8,739 nucleotides of DNA from an uncultured Micrococcales bacterium (GTDB taxonomy: Bacteria; Actinomycetota; Actinomycetes; Actinomycetales; Microbacteriaceae), in the NCBI GenBank assembly GCA_903820955.1, contig CAIJJH010000083.1, positions 1-8,739 on the forward strand. The letters are read 5' to 3'. The notes under the pieces are model-generated. The model searched no databases and was not told the DNA's origin. It saw nothing but the letters and a program-made list of their open reading frames with translations. Shown here piece after piece: positions 1 to 6,044 of this stretch. Within the stretch, counting starts at the first letter, position 1; every line of letters starts with the position of its first letter. A program made the position numbers and the translations under genes.

Positions 1-2
1 GA

Positions 3-2414
3 ACCGTATATGAGGGCGCATTTGACTATGTTTACAACCCAGATAACGGTCACTTCTATACAGAGGGAACAAACGGGGGCACCTGGGATGATGAAAAGGC
101 CACTGCCGATGCGATGACTCTTCCCAACACCACCGGTCACGGGTATCTTGCGACAATCACCAGCGCTGCCGAGAACACTTTTATAAATAACCACTTCTCA
201 AACACGGCTGTTTTCGGCGCTTCCGACGCTGCTTCTGAGGGCAATTGGTACTGGATGGATGGCCCTGAAGCTGGCACCGAATTTTACTCGAATGGAGCGG
301 CAGTCAATAACCAGTACATCAACTGGAATGGCGGTGAGCCTAACAACTCAAACGGCAGTGAAAACTACGGCCAGCTTTGGACAGGTGACACCTGGAACGA
401 TATCGCCGGTGATGGCAATTACCTCGTCGAGTTTGGAGGCATGCCTGGCGACGACTTTAGTGGAATAAAAACCGCAACGGCGACCACGGCAATCACGGTA
501 CCGGTTGCCTTGACTGGTGCTGGCACCAGCGCGAGCCCTTTCCTTGTCAGCAACCAAACTGATTTCTCTGTCGTATCAAGCTGTTCAGGCGCTGGCGTGT
601 ATTTCACGCAAACGGCAGACATTGCTACCGATGGCAGTTTCAGTGGTCTCGCGTCATTCTCGGGACACTACGACGGTGACAGCAAAACTATCGATCTGAC
701 TGGATCGACGTCGATGTCCAATTCTCTTTTCGGTGATATTGCAGGTGCTTCAGTTGCTGCCGATACATCGGTTGCTAATTTGAGCGTCTTGGGTGGGAGT
801 CGTCCAGCGTTTGGTTGCTCGCTGAGTATTTTTGCTAACTCAATTAGCAAGTCGACAATAGATGCGGTCAACTTATCTGACGCAACAGTTACCGGCGACT
901 GCCAGCTGAGTCTTTTTGCCGGGAGCATCACGAACTCCGTTATTAAGAACACAGGTGTTTCTGGAACCATCCAGCCTCAGTTCATGATGGATCAAAGTGG
1001 CGCCCTCGCCGGTTACGCTTCGGGCAGCCAATTCATCAACGACCTATGTGCGGTTCAATTCAATGCCGGAAACCAAATCGATCCATTTATGGATTTCATG
1101 TTTGGGGTGGGCGGCTGCGTTGGCCAGTCAGACGGCTCAAGTTACGTTGGCGTTAGTTCGTCTGGTGACTTCTCGTTCCCAACGCAAAATTTCATGATGA
1201 TGGGGATGTCTTCGATCGGTGGACTTATTGGTGGCAGCCACAATGACACGGTTAGTAACTCATCCTCATCTCTCAACCTCGATGTTTCTGGAAACGAGGC
1301 CGATAGCGTGGGAGGTTTGATCGGAAGCACCGACTCAAGTTCGATAAGCACTTCGTTTGCCACCGGAATGATCTCAGCCGCGGGAGGTCAATTCATTGGC
1401 GGCCTGGTCGGTTACGCATCTTCCGCCAGTATTTCCAACTCATATGCCACGGGCGCAGTAACCGCTGAGTCAAATAGTGGATCTCTGGCCGGAGAGCTTG
1501 GGAACTCTAGCATTTCGAACTCTTATGCAACCGGTGCTGTGGTTCTGAACCAAGCCACGACTAGCCACGGGCTTGTCGGCGCCGCAGATTACCGTAGTTC
1601 GGTAACCGACTCCTACTGGAAGATCAATGACGCCGGCGTCCCCTCGACAGTTGAGTCAATTGGTACCGAAGCCCCAAGGTACTCGGGTGACTTGAAGAAA
1701 ATCACGAACTATGCCGGTTGGAACATATCGGCCACGCCGAACTCGACCAATCTCTGGGCTATGTGCCCGGCAGTCAACGGTGGCTACCCTTACCTGACCT
1801 GGCAGTTCCCCGGCGCTGGCTGTGAGAGAACATTTGTCCCTGGAGCAACCGTAGGTATCACCGGTGCCAACTATGTCGGCTCAACTCTGAGTGCAACAAC
1901 CTCGAGTTGGGATCCTCTGGCAACCATTGCATATCAGTGGAACGCCGACGGTGCTCCGTTGACTGGCGCAAACTTGGCCACACTGAACCTTACCGATGCC
2001 ATGCACGGAAAGGTGATTTCTCTAACGGTTACCGGAACCAATGGCCCAGGCTACGAGACTTTGGTCAAGCTCGCCACCGGCACCGTGGTCGCCGCGGCTC
2101 CAAGAACGAAGCTAACCGTTGTGGGAGGGTTTGCTTCGGGCTCGAAGTTACCTTCGAAAACCACCAAGCTAGCGGTCACGTCGCTACTTAAGAACGTCGG
2201 TCTTCTGCTCACGGTCAAGTGTGACGCTTTTGCGACAGCTAAGAAACTGAGTGTTGCACAGAAGAAAATCGCGAATGCCCGTGCCGCTGCTGTTTGTGCT
2301 CATATTTCTGCAGCTAAGCCCGGGGCCGTGGTTACTCTGACTAACTCTGTCGCCAAGAAGTCCGACAAGATCAAGGAAGGCGTGCGCGTAACAGTCACTA
2401 GCGTTGAGCCATAG
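3..2414 (+). CDS. Large surface protein: C-type lectin domain, GLUG-type repeats, Ig-like domain (5' end outside window)
   Basis: The frame is open to the left window edge, so the start and any signal peptide are not seen; 803 residues are visible (residue 1 is the codon at 3). Residues about 5-147 form a C-type lectin-like domain, with an EPN triplet at 112-114 and WND at 131-133. These are the family's Ca2+/mannose-type sugar-binding hallmarks. Residues about 170-540 are Ser/Gly/Asn-rich with GLUG-like repeats (VGGLIG, then ISNSYATGAV), suggesting a right-handed beta-helix. Residues about 613-695 are an Ig-like domain of the kind repeated in actinobacterial surface proteins (GSTLSATT, AYQWNADG). 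The last 100 residues are Lys/Ala-rich with an ARAAAVCAHI helix, faintly OmpA-like. No LPXTG motif or C-terminal membrane anchor is present. The likely role is a secreted or cell-surface adhesin that binds glycans; this is inferred from domains. The stop is TAG at 2412-2414. Confidence 0.85.
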   Translation, partial: TVYEGAFDYVYNPDNGHFYTEGTNGGTWDDEKATADAMTLPNTTGHGYLATITSAAENTFINNHFSNTAVFGASDAASEGNWYWMDGPEAGTEFYSNGAAVNNQYINWNGGEPNNSNGSENYGQLWTGDTWNDIAGDGNYLVEFGGMPGDDFSGIKTATATTAITVPVALTGAGTSASPFLVSNQTDFSVVSSCSGAGVYFTQTADIATDGSFSGLASFSGHYDGDSKTIDLTGSTSMSNSLFGDIAGASVAADTSVANLSVLGGSRPAFGCSLSIFANSISKSTIDAVNLSDATVTGDCQLSLFAGSITNSVIKNTGVSGTIQPQFMMDQSGALAGYASGSQFINDLCAVQFNAGNQIDPFMDFMFGVGGCVGQSDGSSYVGVSSSGDFSFPTQNFMMMGMSSIGGLIGGSHNDTVSNSSSSLNLDVSGNEADSVGGLIGSTDSSSISTSFATGMISAAGGQFIGGLVGYASSASISNSYATGAVTAESNSGSLAGELGNSSISNSYATGAVVLNQATTSHGLVGAADYRSSVTDSYWKINDAGVPSTVESIGTEAPRYSGDLKKITNYAGWNISATPNSTNLWAMCPAVNGGYPYLTWQFPGAGCERTFVPGATVGITGANYVGSTLSATTSSWDPLATIAYQWNADGAPLTGANLATLNLTDAMHGKVISLTVTGTNGPGYETLVKLATGTVVAAAPRTKLTVVGGFASGSKLPSKTTKLAVTSLLKNVGLLLTVKCDAFATAKKLSVAQKKIANARAAAVCAHISAAKPGAVVTLTNSVAKKSDKIKEGVRVTVTSVEP
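1212..1613 (+). repeat. GLUG-type protein repeats inside the lectin-domain adhesin
   Basis: The encoded protein carries degenerate repeats of about 27-30 residues: a GGLIG or GGLVG strand followed by SxSxSxATGxV. The clearest units are ISTSFATGMI (1344-1373), ISNSYATGAV (1431-1460) and ISNSYATGAV again (1512-1541). Two of the units are identical in protein but differ at several DNA positions, so the duplication is old and kept by selection on the protein. Repeats of this kind are known from bacterial adhesins and peptidases and probably form rungs of a beta-helix stalk. Confidence 0.7.
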
Positions 2415-2496
2415 TGTCGGAAGGTTCATGCGACCAAGGCGCAGAAGGTGAACTAGGCGGGGAGTATCGCTGTAGTTCAATAAGTAGTAATTAGTG

Positions 2497-2545
2497 AAAA
2501 GTGAGGCCCCGCTACCTAACGAGTTGGTCGCGGGGCTAAACTTTT
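2497..2545 (+). terminator. Hairpin after the adhesin gene, terminator-like and overlapping the next promoter
   Basis: A perfect 7-bp GC stem pairs GCCCCGC (2506-2512) with GCGGGGC (2530-2536) around a 17-nt loop. After a short mismatched stretch, an outer 6-bp stem pairs AAAAGT (2497-2502) with ACTTTT (2540-2545). The 3' arm ends in four T, so it resembles a factor-independent terminator readable in both directions. It lies 82 bp after the adhesin stop, and its 3' arm contains the likely -10 box of the next gene. No second hairpin was evident in the rest of the 134-bp gap. Confidence 0.55.
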
Positions 2546-2548
2546 GCC
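2537..2548 (+). promoter_or_regulatory. Putative leaderless promoter (-10 TAAACT) of the channel gene
   Basis: TAAACT at 2537-2542 fits the actinobacterial TAnnnT -10 and is followed by exactly 6 bases and then ATG at 2549. No ribosome binding site sits at a usable distance, so transcription probably starts at or next to the A of the start codon. No convincing -35 is visible. The same hexamer with the same 6-base gap ending in GCC precedes pyrE. Confidence 0.5.
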
Positions 2549-4516
2549 ATGTCTGAAAACAACAACGAACGTTCATACGGGCAAGGCGCACAGGGCGAAA
2601 TAAGCGCACCTAAAGCAACCAAGGTTGGGCTCTGGACCCGGTTCCGCTACAACTTCGACAACTCGATTGCTCGAAGCGGTGCCTTCGTGGCCTGGATGTT
2701 TGCGGCCATGATCGTCTTCTCGATAATCCTCGTCTTCATCAAATACGCTCTCTATGCGCTGCCGGGTCTTTTGAACCCAGACACCGCGCCTCTTGGGCCG
2801 CTCGATTTCAACACCTTCTGGGGTTCGTTCGCGACGCTGTTTGGTAAGGGCGGTGAGCCAACCTGGGCAGATCGCATAATCAACGTCCTCTATTGGGTTG
2901 TCACGATCACCATCACCGCGAGCGTCACCGGTTTCATCGTTGGCCTAATTGCTCGCACCTTTGAGAAACTTCGCAAGGGCAAGTCGCCGGTAATCACGAA
3001 CAACCACACGCTGATTCTCGGCTGGTCGAACCGCGTGTTCCCGATTCTGAAAGAACTCGCCGTTGCCAACGCGAACGTTCGCAAGGCCACCGTGGTGATC
3101 TTCTCAGAGCAAACTCGCGACTTCATGCAAGACGAAATCGAGTCCCGCGCCGAGGGCTTGGGCAAACTCAAGGTTGTGACCCGAACGGGTGACCCAACCA
3201 ACCCCGGCGACCTAAAGCGCGTCAACCTATCAAACGCAAAGTCGATAATCATTTTGGACGCAGATGAAACCGGCGACGCGAAGGTAGTCTCTACGGTTCT
3301 TGCCGTGAAGGCTGTCAACGCAAACCCCAACCTACGGATCATTGCCGAACTGGACGACGCCAACACTGCTGAGGCACTACAGAGCGCCACGAATGGCCAA
3401 GTGATCGCCGTTCGCTCGCACGATGTAATCGCCCGAGTCACCGCGCAGGCTTCGCGCCAGCCGGGTCTTGCGGCCGTGACTCTCGACCTACTCGACTTTG
3501 ACGGTGACGAAATCTACTTCCAGAGCGTCCCCGCTCTCGCCGGCAAAACCTACCGCGACGCCCTGCTTTCATTCAATGGAGCTTCGGTCATCGGTTTGGT
3601 TGATGACAAGGGTGTCGTGGCTCTAAACCCTAGGCAGACCACCAAGCTCACCGCAGGCTCTCAGGTGATTGCTATTGCCGAGGACGACGACAAAGTCATC
3701 TATTCGGGCGTACTGACCGTGAAAGCACCAAAGGATTACAAGGCTGGGCCTGCCATTAAGCGTGCTCCCGAGCATCTGCTCTTCATCGGTTGGTCGACCA
3801 TGGGTCGTTCGGTCTTGACCGAGCTAGCCGCCTACCTACCTAAGGGTTCGACGGTTCACATCGTTGCCCAAAAGCGTTTCGTTGACGACGCGCTGTTCGC
3901 CGATCTCGACTTTGGTTCGCAGGTCAAGGTGACTCACGCGGCTGTGTCTGGCGACATTAACGAATTGATCGCCGCCAGCGCTGCTAAGAAGTACGACGAA
4001 ATAATCGTGCTCGGTTACCGCAACGCGATCAGCGAGGCCGAGGCCGACGCTCAGACCATGCTGACCATGCTTCAGATGAACCAACTCTTTGATGTCGACG
4101 GTAATGGTGTTGAGCCGACCCGCCTGGTTGCCGAGATTCTTGACTCGCGCAAAGCCGAGCTAGCTCGAGTTGCCGCGGTTGATGATCTCGTGGTCAGCGA
4201 CAACCTGGCCGCGCTGCTGATTTCGCAGGTTAGCGAGAATCCGGCACTTGCTCCGGTCTTCGAAGACCTATTCGACGCCGATGGCGCGGCAATCAACGTC
4301 AAGCCGATTGAGCACTACGTGCCCCTCGGCAAGAAGATCGCCTACGCCGAGCTAGTAGCCATCGCAGCCGCTCACGGTGAATCGGCAATCGGCTACCGCA
4401 TTGTTGCCGAATCGGCCAACGACTCATCAACAGGCGTTCGCCTCAACCCTGCCAAGACCACCGAATTCACGCCAGCAAAGGGTGACTCGCTGATCGTGAT
4501 TGGCAATGTCGAGTAG
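2549..4516 (+). CDS. CASTOR/POLLUX-like ion channel with two RCK-type domains
   Basis: A 655-residue membrane protein of the CASTOR/POLLUX (DMI1) ion-channel family, probably a cation channel gated by cytoplasmic regulatory domains. The N-terminal 40 residues are polar. Hydrophobic segments lie at about 45-70 and 108-136, with an acidic-poor linker (residues 86-105) where a pore loop would be expected; no TVGYG potassium filter is seen. The sequence NHTLILGWSNRVFPILKEL (152-170) is the family-typical start of the first Rossmann-like RCK domain, followed by an IIILDADE strand (233-240). A second such domain begins at HLLFIGWSTMGRSVLTEL (409-426). The length is shorter than plant CASTOR, as is usual for bacterial homologues. 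ATG at 2549 was chosen because it follows the -10 directly and no upstream start improves the protein. It ends with TAG at 4514-4516, where the next gene is convergent. The ion selectivity is not deducible here. Confidence 0.88.
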   Translation: MSENNNERSYGQGAQGEISAPKATKVGLWTRFRYNFDNSIARSGAFVAWMFAAMIVFSIILVFIKYALYALPGLLNPDTAPLGPLDFNTFWGSFATLFGKGGEPTWADRIINVLYWVVTITITASVTGFIVGLIARTFEKLRKGKSPVITNNHTLILGWSNRVFPILKELAVANANVRKATVVIFSEQTRDFMQDEIESRAEGLGKLKVVTRTGDPTNPGDLKRVNLSNAKSIIILDADETGDAKVVSTVLAVKAVNANPNLRIIAELDDANTAEALQSATNGQVIAVRSHDVIARVTAQASRQPGLAAVTLDLLDFDGDEIYFQSVPALAGKTYRDALLSFNGASVIGLVDDKGVVALNPRQTTKLTAGSQVIAIAEDDDKVIYSGVLTVKAPKDYKAGPAIKRAPEHLLFIGWSTMGRSVLTELAAYLPKGSTVHIVAQKRFVDDALFADLDFGSQVKVTHAAVSGDINELIAASAAKKYDEIIVLGYRNAISEAEADAQTMLTMLQMNQLFDVDGNGVEPTRLVAEILDSRKAELARVAAVDDLVVSDNLAALLISQVSENPALAPVFEDLFDADGAAINVKPIEHYVPLGKKIAYAELVAIAAAHGESAIGYRIVAESANDSSTGVRLNPAKTTEFTPAKGDSLIVIGNVE

Positions 4517-4539
4517 GGTTCCTAACAGATTTTTTGTTC

Positions 4540-4570
4540 TTGACATCGAGTTATGTTGACTTGCTATTAT
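4540..4570 (+). promoter_or_regulatory. Strong sigma-70-like promoter with no coding gene downstream
   Basis: A perfect TTGACA (4540-4545) is followed by TATTAT (4565-4570) preceded by TGC, an extended -10. The spacer is 19 bp, longer than the ideal 17, but the extended -10 can compensate. A second TTGACT at 4556-4561 is too close to serve. This is the closest match to consensus in the window, yet the only gene in the next 1.4 kb lies on the opposite strand. The expected transcription start is near 4577. A run of six T at 4530-4535 just upstream may belong to a weak end signal of the channel gene, whose candidate stem there is only 4 bp. Confidence 0.6.
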
Positions 4571-4576
4571 CGACGT

Positions 4577-4660
4577 GTGCGACGGCAAGAGCCTCGCAAA
4601 GTGAGCTCGGCAGCCTTCCGGACGGTCGGTGAGCCGGGCTTCGCGCTTTAAAGCGAAATA
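4577..4660 (+). ncRNA. Candidate small structured RNA, antisense to the end of the DUF3800-like gene
   Basis: Directly after the promoter the sequence can fold into three hairpins. Hairpin 1 (4579-4597) pairs GCGA with TCGC and GGC with GCC around an AAGA loop. Hairpin 2 pairs AGCTCGG (4604-4610) with CCGGGCT (4634-4640), with one G-U pair and possible inner pairing. Hairpin 3 is the palindrome CGCTTTAAAGCG (4644-4655). No start codon with a plausible protein follows on this strand. The last hairpin lacks a T-run, so the 3' end is uncertain and the transcript could continue antisense into the opposite gene. It does not match any RNA family I recognise (tRNA, tmRNA, SRP RNA, RNase P). The boundaries are estimates. 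Confidence 0.35.
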
Positions 4661-5175
4661 TTGATAGTCCGTGTGACCATGGAAGCTGCTCTCTTAACCC
4701 AAAACCCCTGCCGACCCACCGCCCAGGCGACGGCGTCTGCGACCCACAGAAGGGGCTCTGAATTGCGCGTTAAAAATTCAAAGTCGATTTGCAGAGGCTC
4801 ATCAACACTTCGGTTGTGTGCGAGGAGGGTCGCGCGATCAAATGCTTCACTGCTTACATCGAGTTCGATGACTATTTGCTGAACGTCATATTCATGTGTT
4901 CGCCATAAAATTTCTTGAAGAGCGATTTGCCTTGCGACTTTTGGATCACTTCCTGAAACTGCGACGACAAGCGCCGTGCAATCGAGTCTCTCAAACTGGG
5001 CCAGCAAGTACTTCCTGCGGGAATCGCTCTCTTTTACAAAGTGAATCGAACGCTGACCAGCGAGCACGTGGGACCTAACGGCTTTTCGAACGCGACCCAC
5101 ACTATTGGCCGCAACGAGATGACCTACAAGAATGTACCGCTCGCGAATCGATTCATCTATGTAGAGGGTTTTCAT
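4648..5175 (-). CDS. DUF3800-like protein of unknown function
   Basis: A 175-residue soluble protein resembling the DUF3800 family. It opens with LYIDES (residues 4-9), matching the family's N-terminal YIDESG-type strand, and carries IHF (44-46). It closes with PLLWVADAVAWAVGR (141-155), which parallels the family's C-terminal QLADLIAG helix. Acidic residues D7, E8, E105 and D147 could form a metal site in an RNase H-like fold; this is inference. The protein is shorter than many members but has both ends, so it appears complete. The start is ATG at 5175, with TAACTT at 5188-5183 placing transcription at or near the start codon. It follows xth on the same strand with 49 bp between, but has its own palindrome and promoter-like box. 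Its base composition looks more AT-rich than the neighbours, and DUF3800 genes are often accessory, so acquisition by transfer is plausible. The biochemical function is unknown. Confidence 0.6.
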   Translation of the reverse strand: MKTLYIDESIRERYILVGHLVAANSVGRVRKAVRSHVLAGQRSIHFVKESDSRRKYLLAQFERLDCTALVVAVSGSDPKVARQIALQEILWRTHEYDVQQIVIELDVSSEAFDRATLLAHNRSVDEPLQIDFEFLTRNSEPLLWVADAVAWAVGRQGFWVKRAASMVTRTINISL

Positions 5176-5177
5176 CG

Positions 5178-5192
5178 TCTCTAAGTTAGAGA
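5178..5192. promoter_or_regulatory. Perfect 15-bp palindrome over the DUF3800-like gene promoter
   Basis: TCTCTAA-G-TTAGAGA is a perfect 7-bp inverted repeat with a 1-base centre. It ends 2 bp before the ATG (5175) of the minus-strand gene and contains the candidate -10 (TAACTT on the minus strand, 5188-5183). Its position over the -10 and start site suits a repressor operator or autoregulation; no regulator can be named. Confidence 0.5.
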
Positions 5193-5213
5193 ATCACTCA
5201 ACCTAGAAAATAC

Positions 5214-5222
5214 TTATCCACA
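5214..5222 (+). other. Consensus DnaA box
   Basis: TTATCCACA matches the classical DnaA box exactly, in the 49-bp gap between xth and the DUF3800-like gene. It is single: no cluster of boxes, AT-rich unwinding region or dnaA/dnaN gene is nearby, so this is not an origin. It could titrate DnaA, link local transcription to replication, or be chance. Confidence 0.3.
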
Positions 5223-5224
5223 AA

Positions 5225-6001
5225 TTACGCGATGGTGACAACCACCGGCACGTGGTCGCTCGGGCCTTCGCCCTTGCGTTCTTCGCGCACAATCTCAGCG
5301 TCGGTGACGCGTTCGGCAAAGGCCTCTGACCCGAGAACGAAGTCGATGCGCATGCCTTCGTTGCGAGGGAACCTCAGCTGCTGGTAATCCCAGTAGGTGT
5401 AGCCGGTCGGGATTCGCTCGCGAACGACATCGCGCAGACCGATCTGCTCAAAGGCCTCAAAAGCCTGGCGCTCGGGCACAGAGACGTGGGTGTCTCCAGC
5501 AAAGTCGTCGATGTTCCAAACGTCGGTGTCTAGCGGGGCGATGTTGAAATCACCCATGAGCGCGAGCGGCTGGTCGGGGTCGTATTCGAGCCACTCTGCG
5601 GTGTTGGCGGCCAGTCGATCGAGCCACTCGAGTTTGTAGGTGTAGTGCGGGTCTTCGAGCGTGCGGCCATTCGGCACGTAGAGGCTCCAGAGTCGCACAC
5701 CATCGAAGGTGGCCCCAAGCGCGCGTGCTTCGAGGACGTCCTTGAATTCAGGCATTCCGGTGAAGCCGATTTCGACGTCCTCGGCTTCGATCTTGCTCGC
5801 GAAGGCAACGCCGTTCCACTGGTTTAGGCCGTGCATCGTGACCTTGTAGCCAATCGCCTCGAAGGCTTCGACGGGGAACTGGTCGGGCTTGCACTTGATC
5901 TCTTGCATCGCCAAGACGTCGAGGTTTGAGCGCTGCAGGTAGTCGGTTACGCGGCCAACGCGGGTGCGAATCGAGTTGACGTTCCAGGTTGCAATCTTCA
6001 T
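5225..6001 (-). CDS. xth: Exodeoxyribonuclease III (AP endonuclease family 1)
   Basis: Class II AP endonuclease and 3'-5' exonuclease of base excision repair, cutting the backbone at abasic sites in a Mg2+-dependent reaction. The 258-residue protein spans one endonuclease/exonuclease/phosphatase domain of the usual ExoIII length. Visible active-site residues are N7 in TWNVNSIR, metal ligand E34 in QEIKC, Y109 in YVPNG, D151 and N153 in MGDFNIAP, D220 in RIDFVLGS, and the D249-H250 pair in PSDHVPVV. The start is ATG at 6001, since MKIATWN is the canonical family N-terminus; an in-frame TTG 9 bases upstream adds only three residues. It is divergent from pyrE with 43 bp between the starts. A minus-strand TAACCT at 6015-6010 could be a -10, giving a leader of few or no bases. 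The gene downstream on the same strand is the DUF3800-like one. Confidence 0.95.
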   Translation of the reverse strand: MKIATWNVNSIRTRVGRVTDYLQRSNLDVLAMQEIKCKPDQFPVEAFEAIGYKVTMHGLNQWNGVAFASKIEAEDVEIGFTGMPEFKDVLEARALGATFDGVRLWSLYVPNGRTLEDPHYTYKLEWLDRLAANTAEWLEYDPDQPLALMGDFNIAPLDTDVWNIDDFAGDTHVSVPERQAFEAFEQIGLRDVVRERIPTGYTYWDYQQLRFPRNEGMRIDFVLGSEAFAERVTDAEIVREERKGEGPSDHVPVVVTIA

Positions 6002-6015
6002 TGTGTCCAAGGTTA
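6002..6015 (-). promoter_or_regulatory. Putative -10 and very short leader of xth
   Basis: On the minus strand TAACCT (6015-6010) is followed by 8 bases and then ATG. A weak GGA lies 5 bases before the ATG, so either leaderless or poor-RBS translation is possible. No clear -35 is seen. The region is shared with the divergent pyrE promoter. Confidence 0.35.
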
Positions 6016-6032
6016 TCTTGCCGAAAGGCGCT

Positions 6033-6044
6033 TAAACTTGAGCC
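6033..6044 (+). promoter_or_regulatory. Putative leaderless promoter (-10 TAAACT) of pyrE
   Basis: TAAACT at 6033-6038 is followed by TGAGCC and then the ATG at 6045, the same hexamer and spacing as before the channel gene. There is no Shine-Dalgarno sequence and no room for an attenuator, so a PyrR-type leader control, as known for some pyr operons, is not expected here. Confidence 0.5.

Noticed and set aside
1344..1541. Repeated DNA as a possible CRISPR or tandem repeat array.
   Set aside because: The repeats are in frame, degenerate in DNA but kept in protein, and explained by GLUG-type protein repeats.
2184..2609. A 141-residue open frame on the minus strand spanning the adhesin end and channel start.
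   Set aside because: It overlaps two well-supported genes and the hairpin, has no domain-like sequence and no promoter or ribosome binding site.
4514..4535. Small TAGG/CCTA stem followed by six T as a terminator for the channel gene.
   Set aside because: The stem is only 4 bp and lies 5 bases from the T-run, too weak to call.
4600..4640. The minus strand reads GUCCGGAAGG followed by CUGCC, reminiscent of the SRP RNA apical loop.
   Set aside because: The AGCAGCC part is missing, pairing partners are not where SRP RNA needs them, and the promoter is on the other strand.
4661..4882. A 73-residue + strand open frame behind the orphan promoter.
   Set aside because: The protein has no recognisable features, no ribosome binding site, and is antisense to the better supported DUF3800-like gene.
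5214..5222. Replication origin suggested by the DnaA box.
   Set aside because: There is one box only, with no AT-rich unwinding element, no dnaA, dnaN or parAB nearby.
6002..6010. TTG start for xth giving a 261-residue protein.
   Set aside because: The canonical ExoIII N-terminus begins MKIATWN at the ATG of 6001; the extra three residues have no support.
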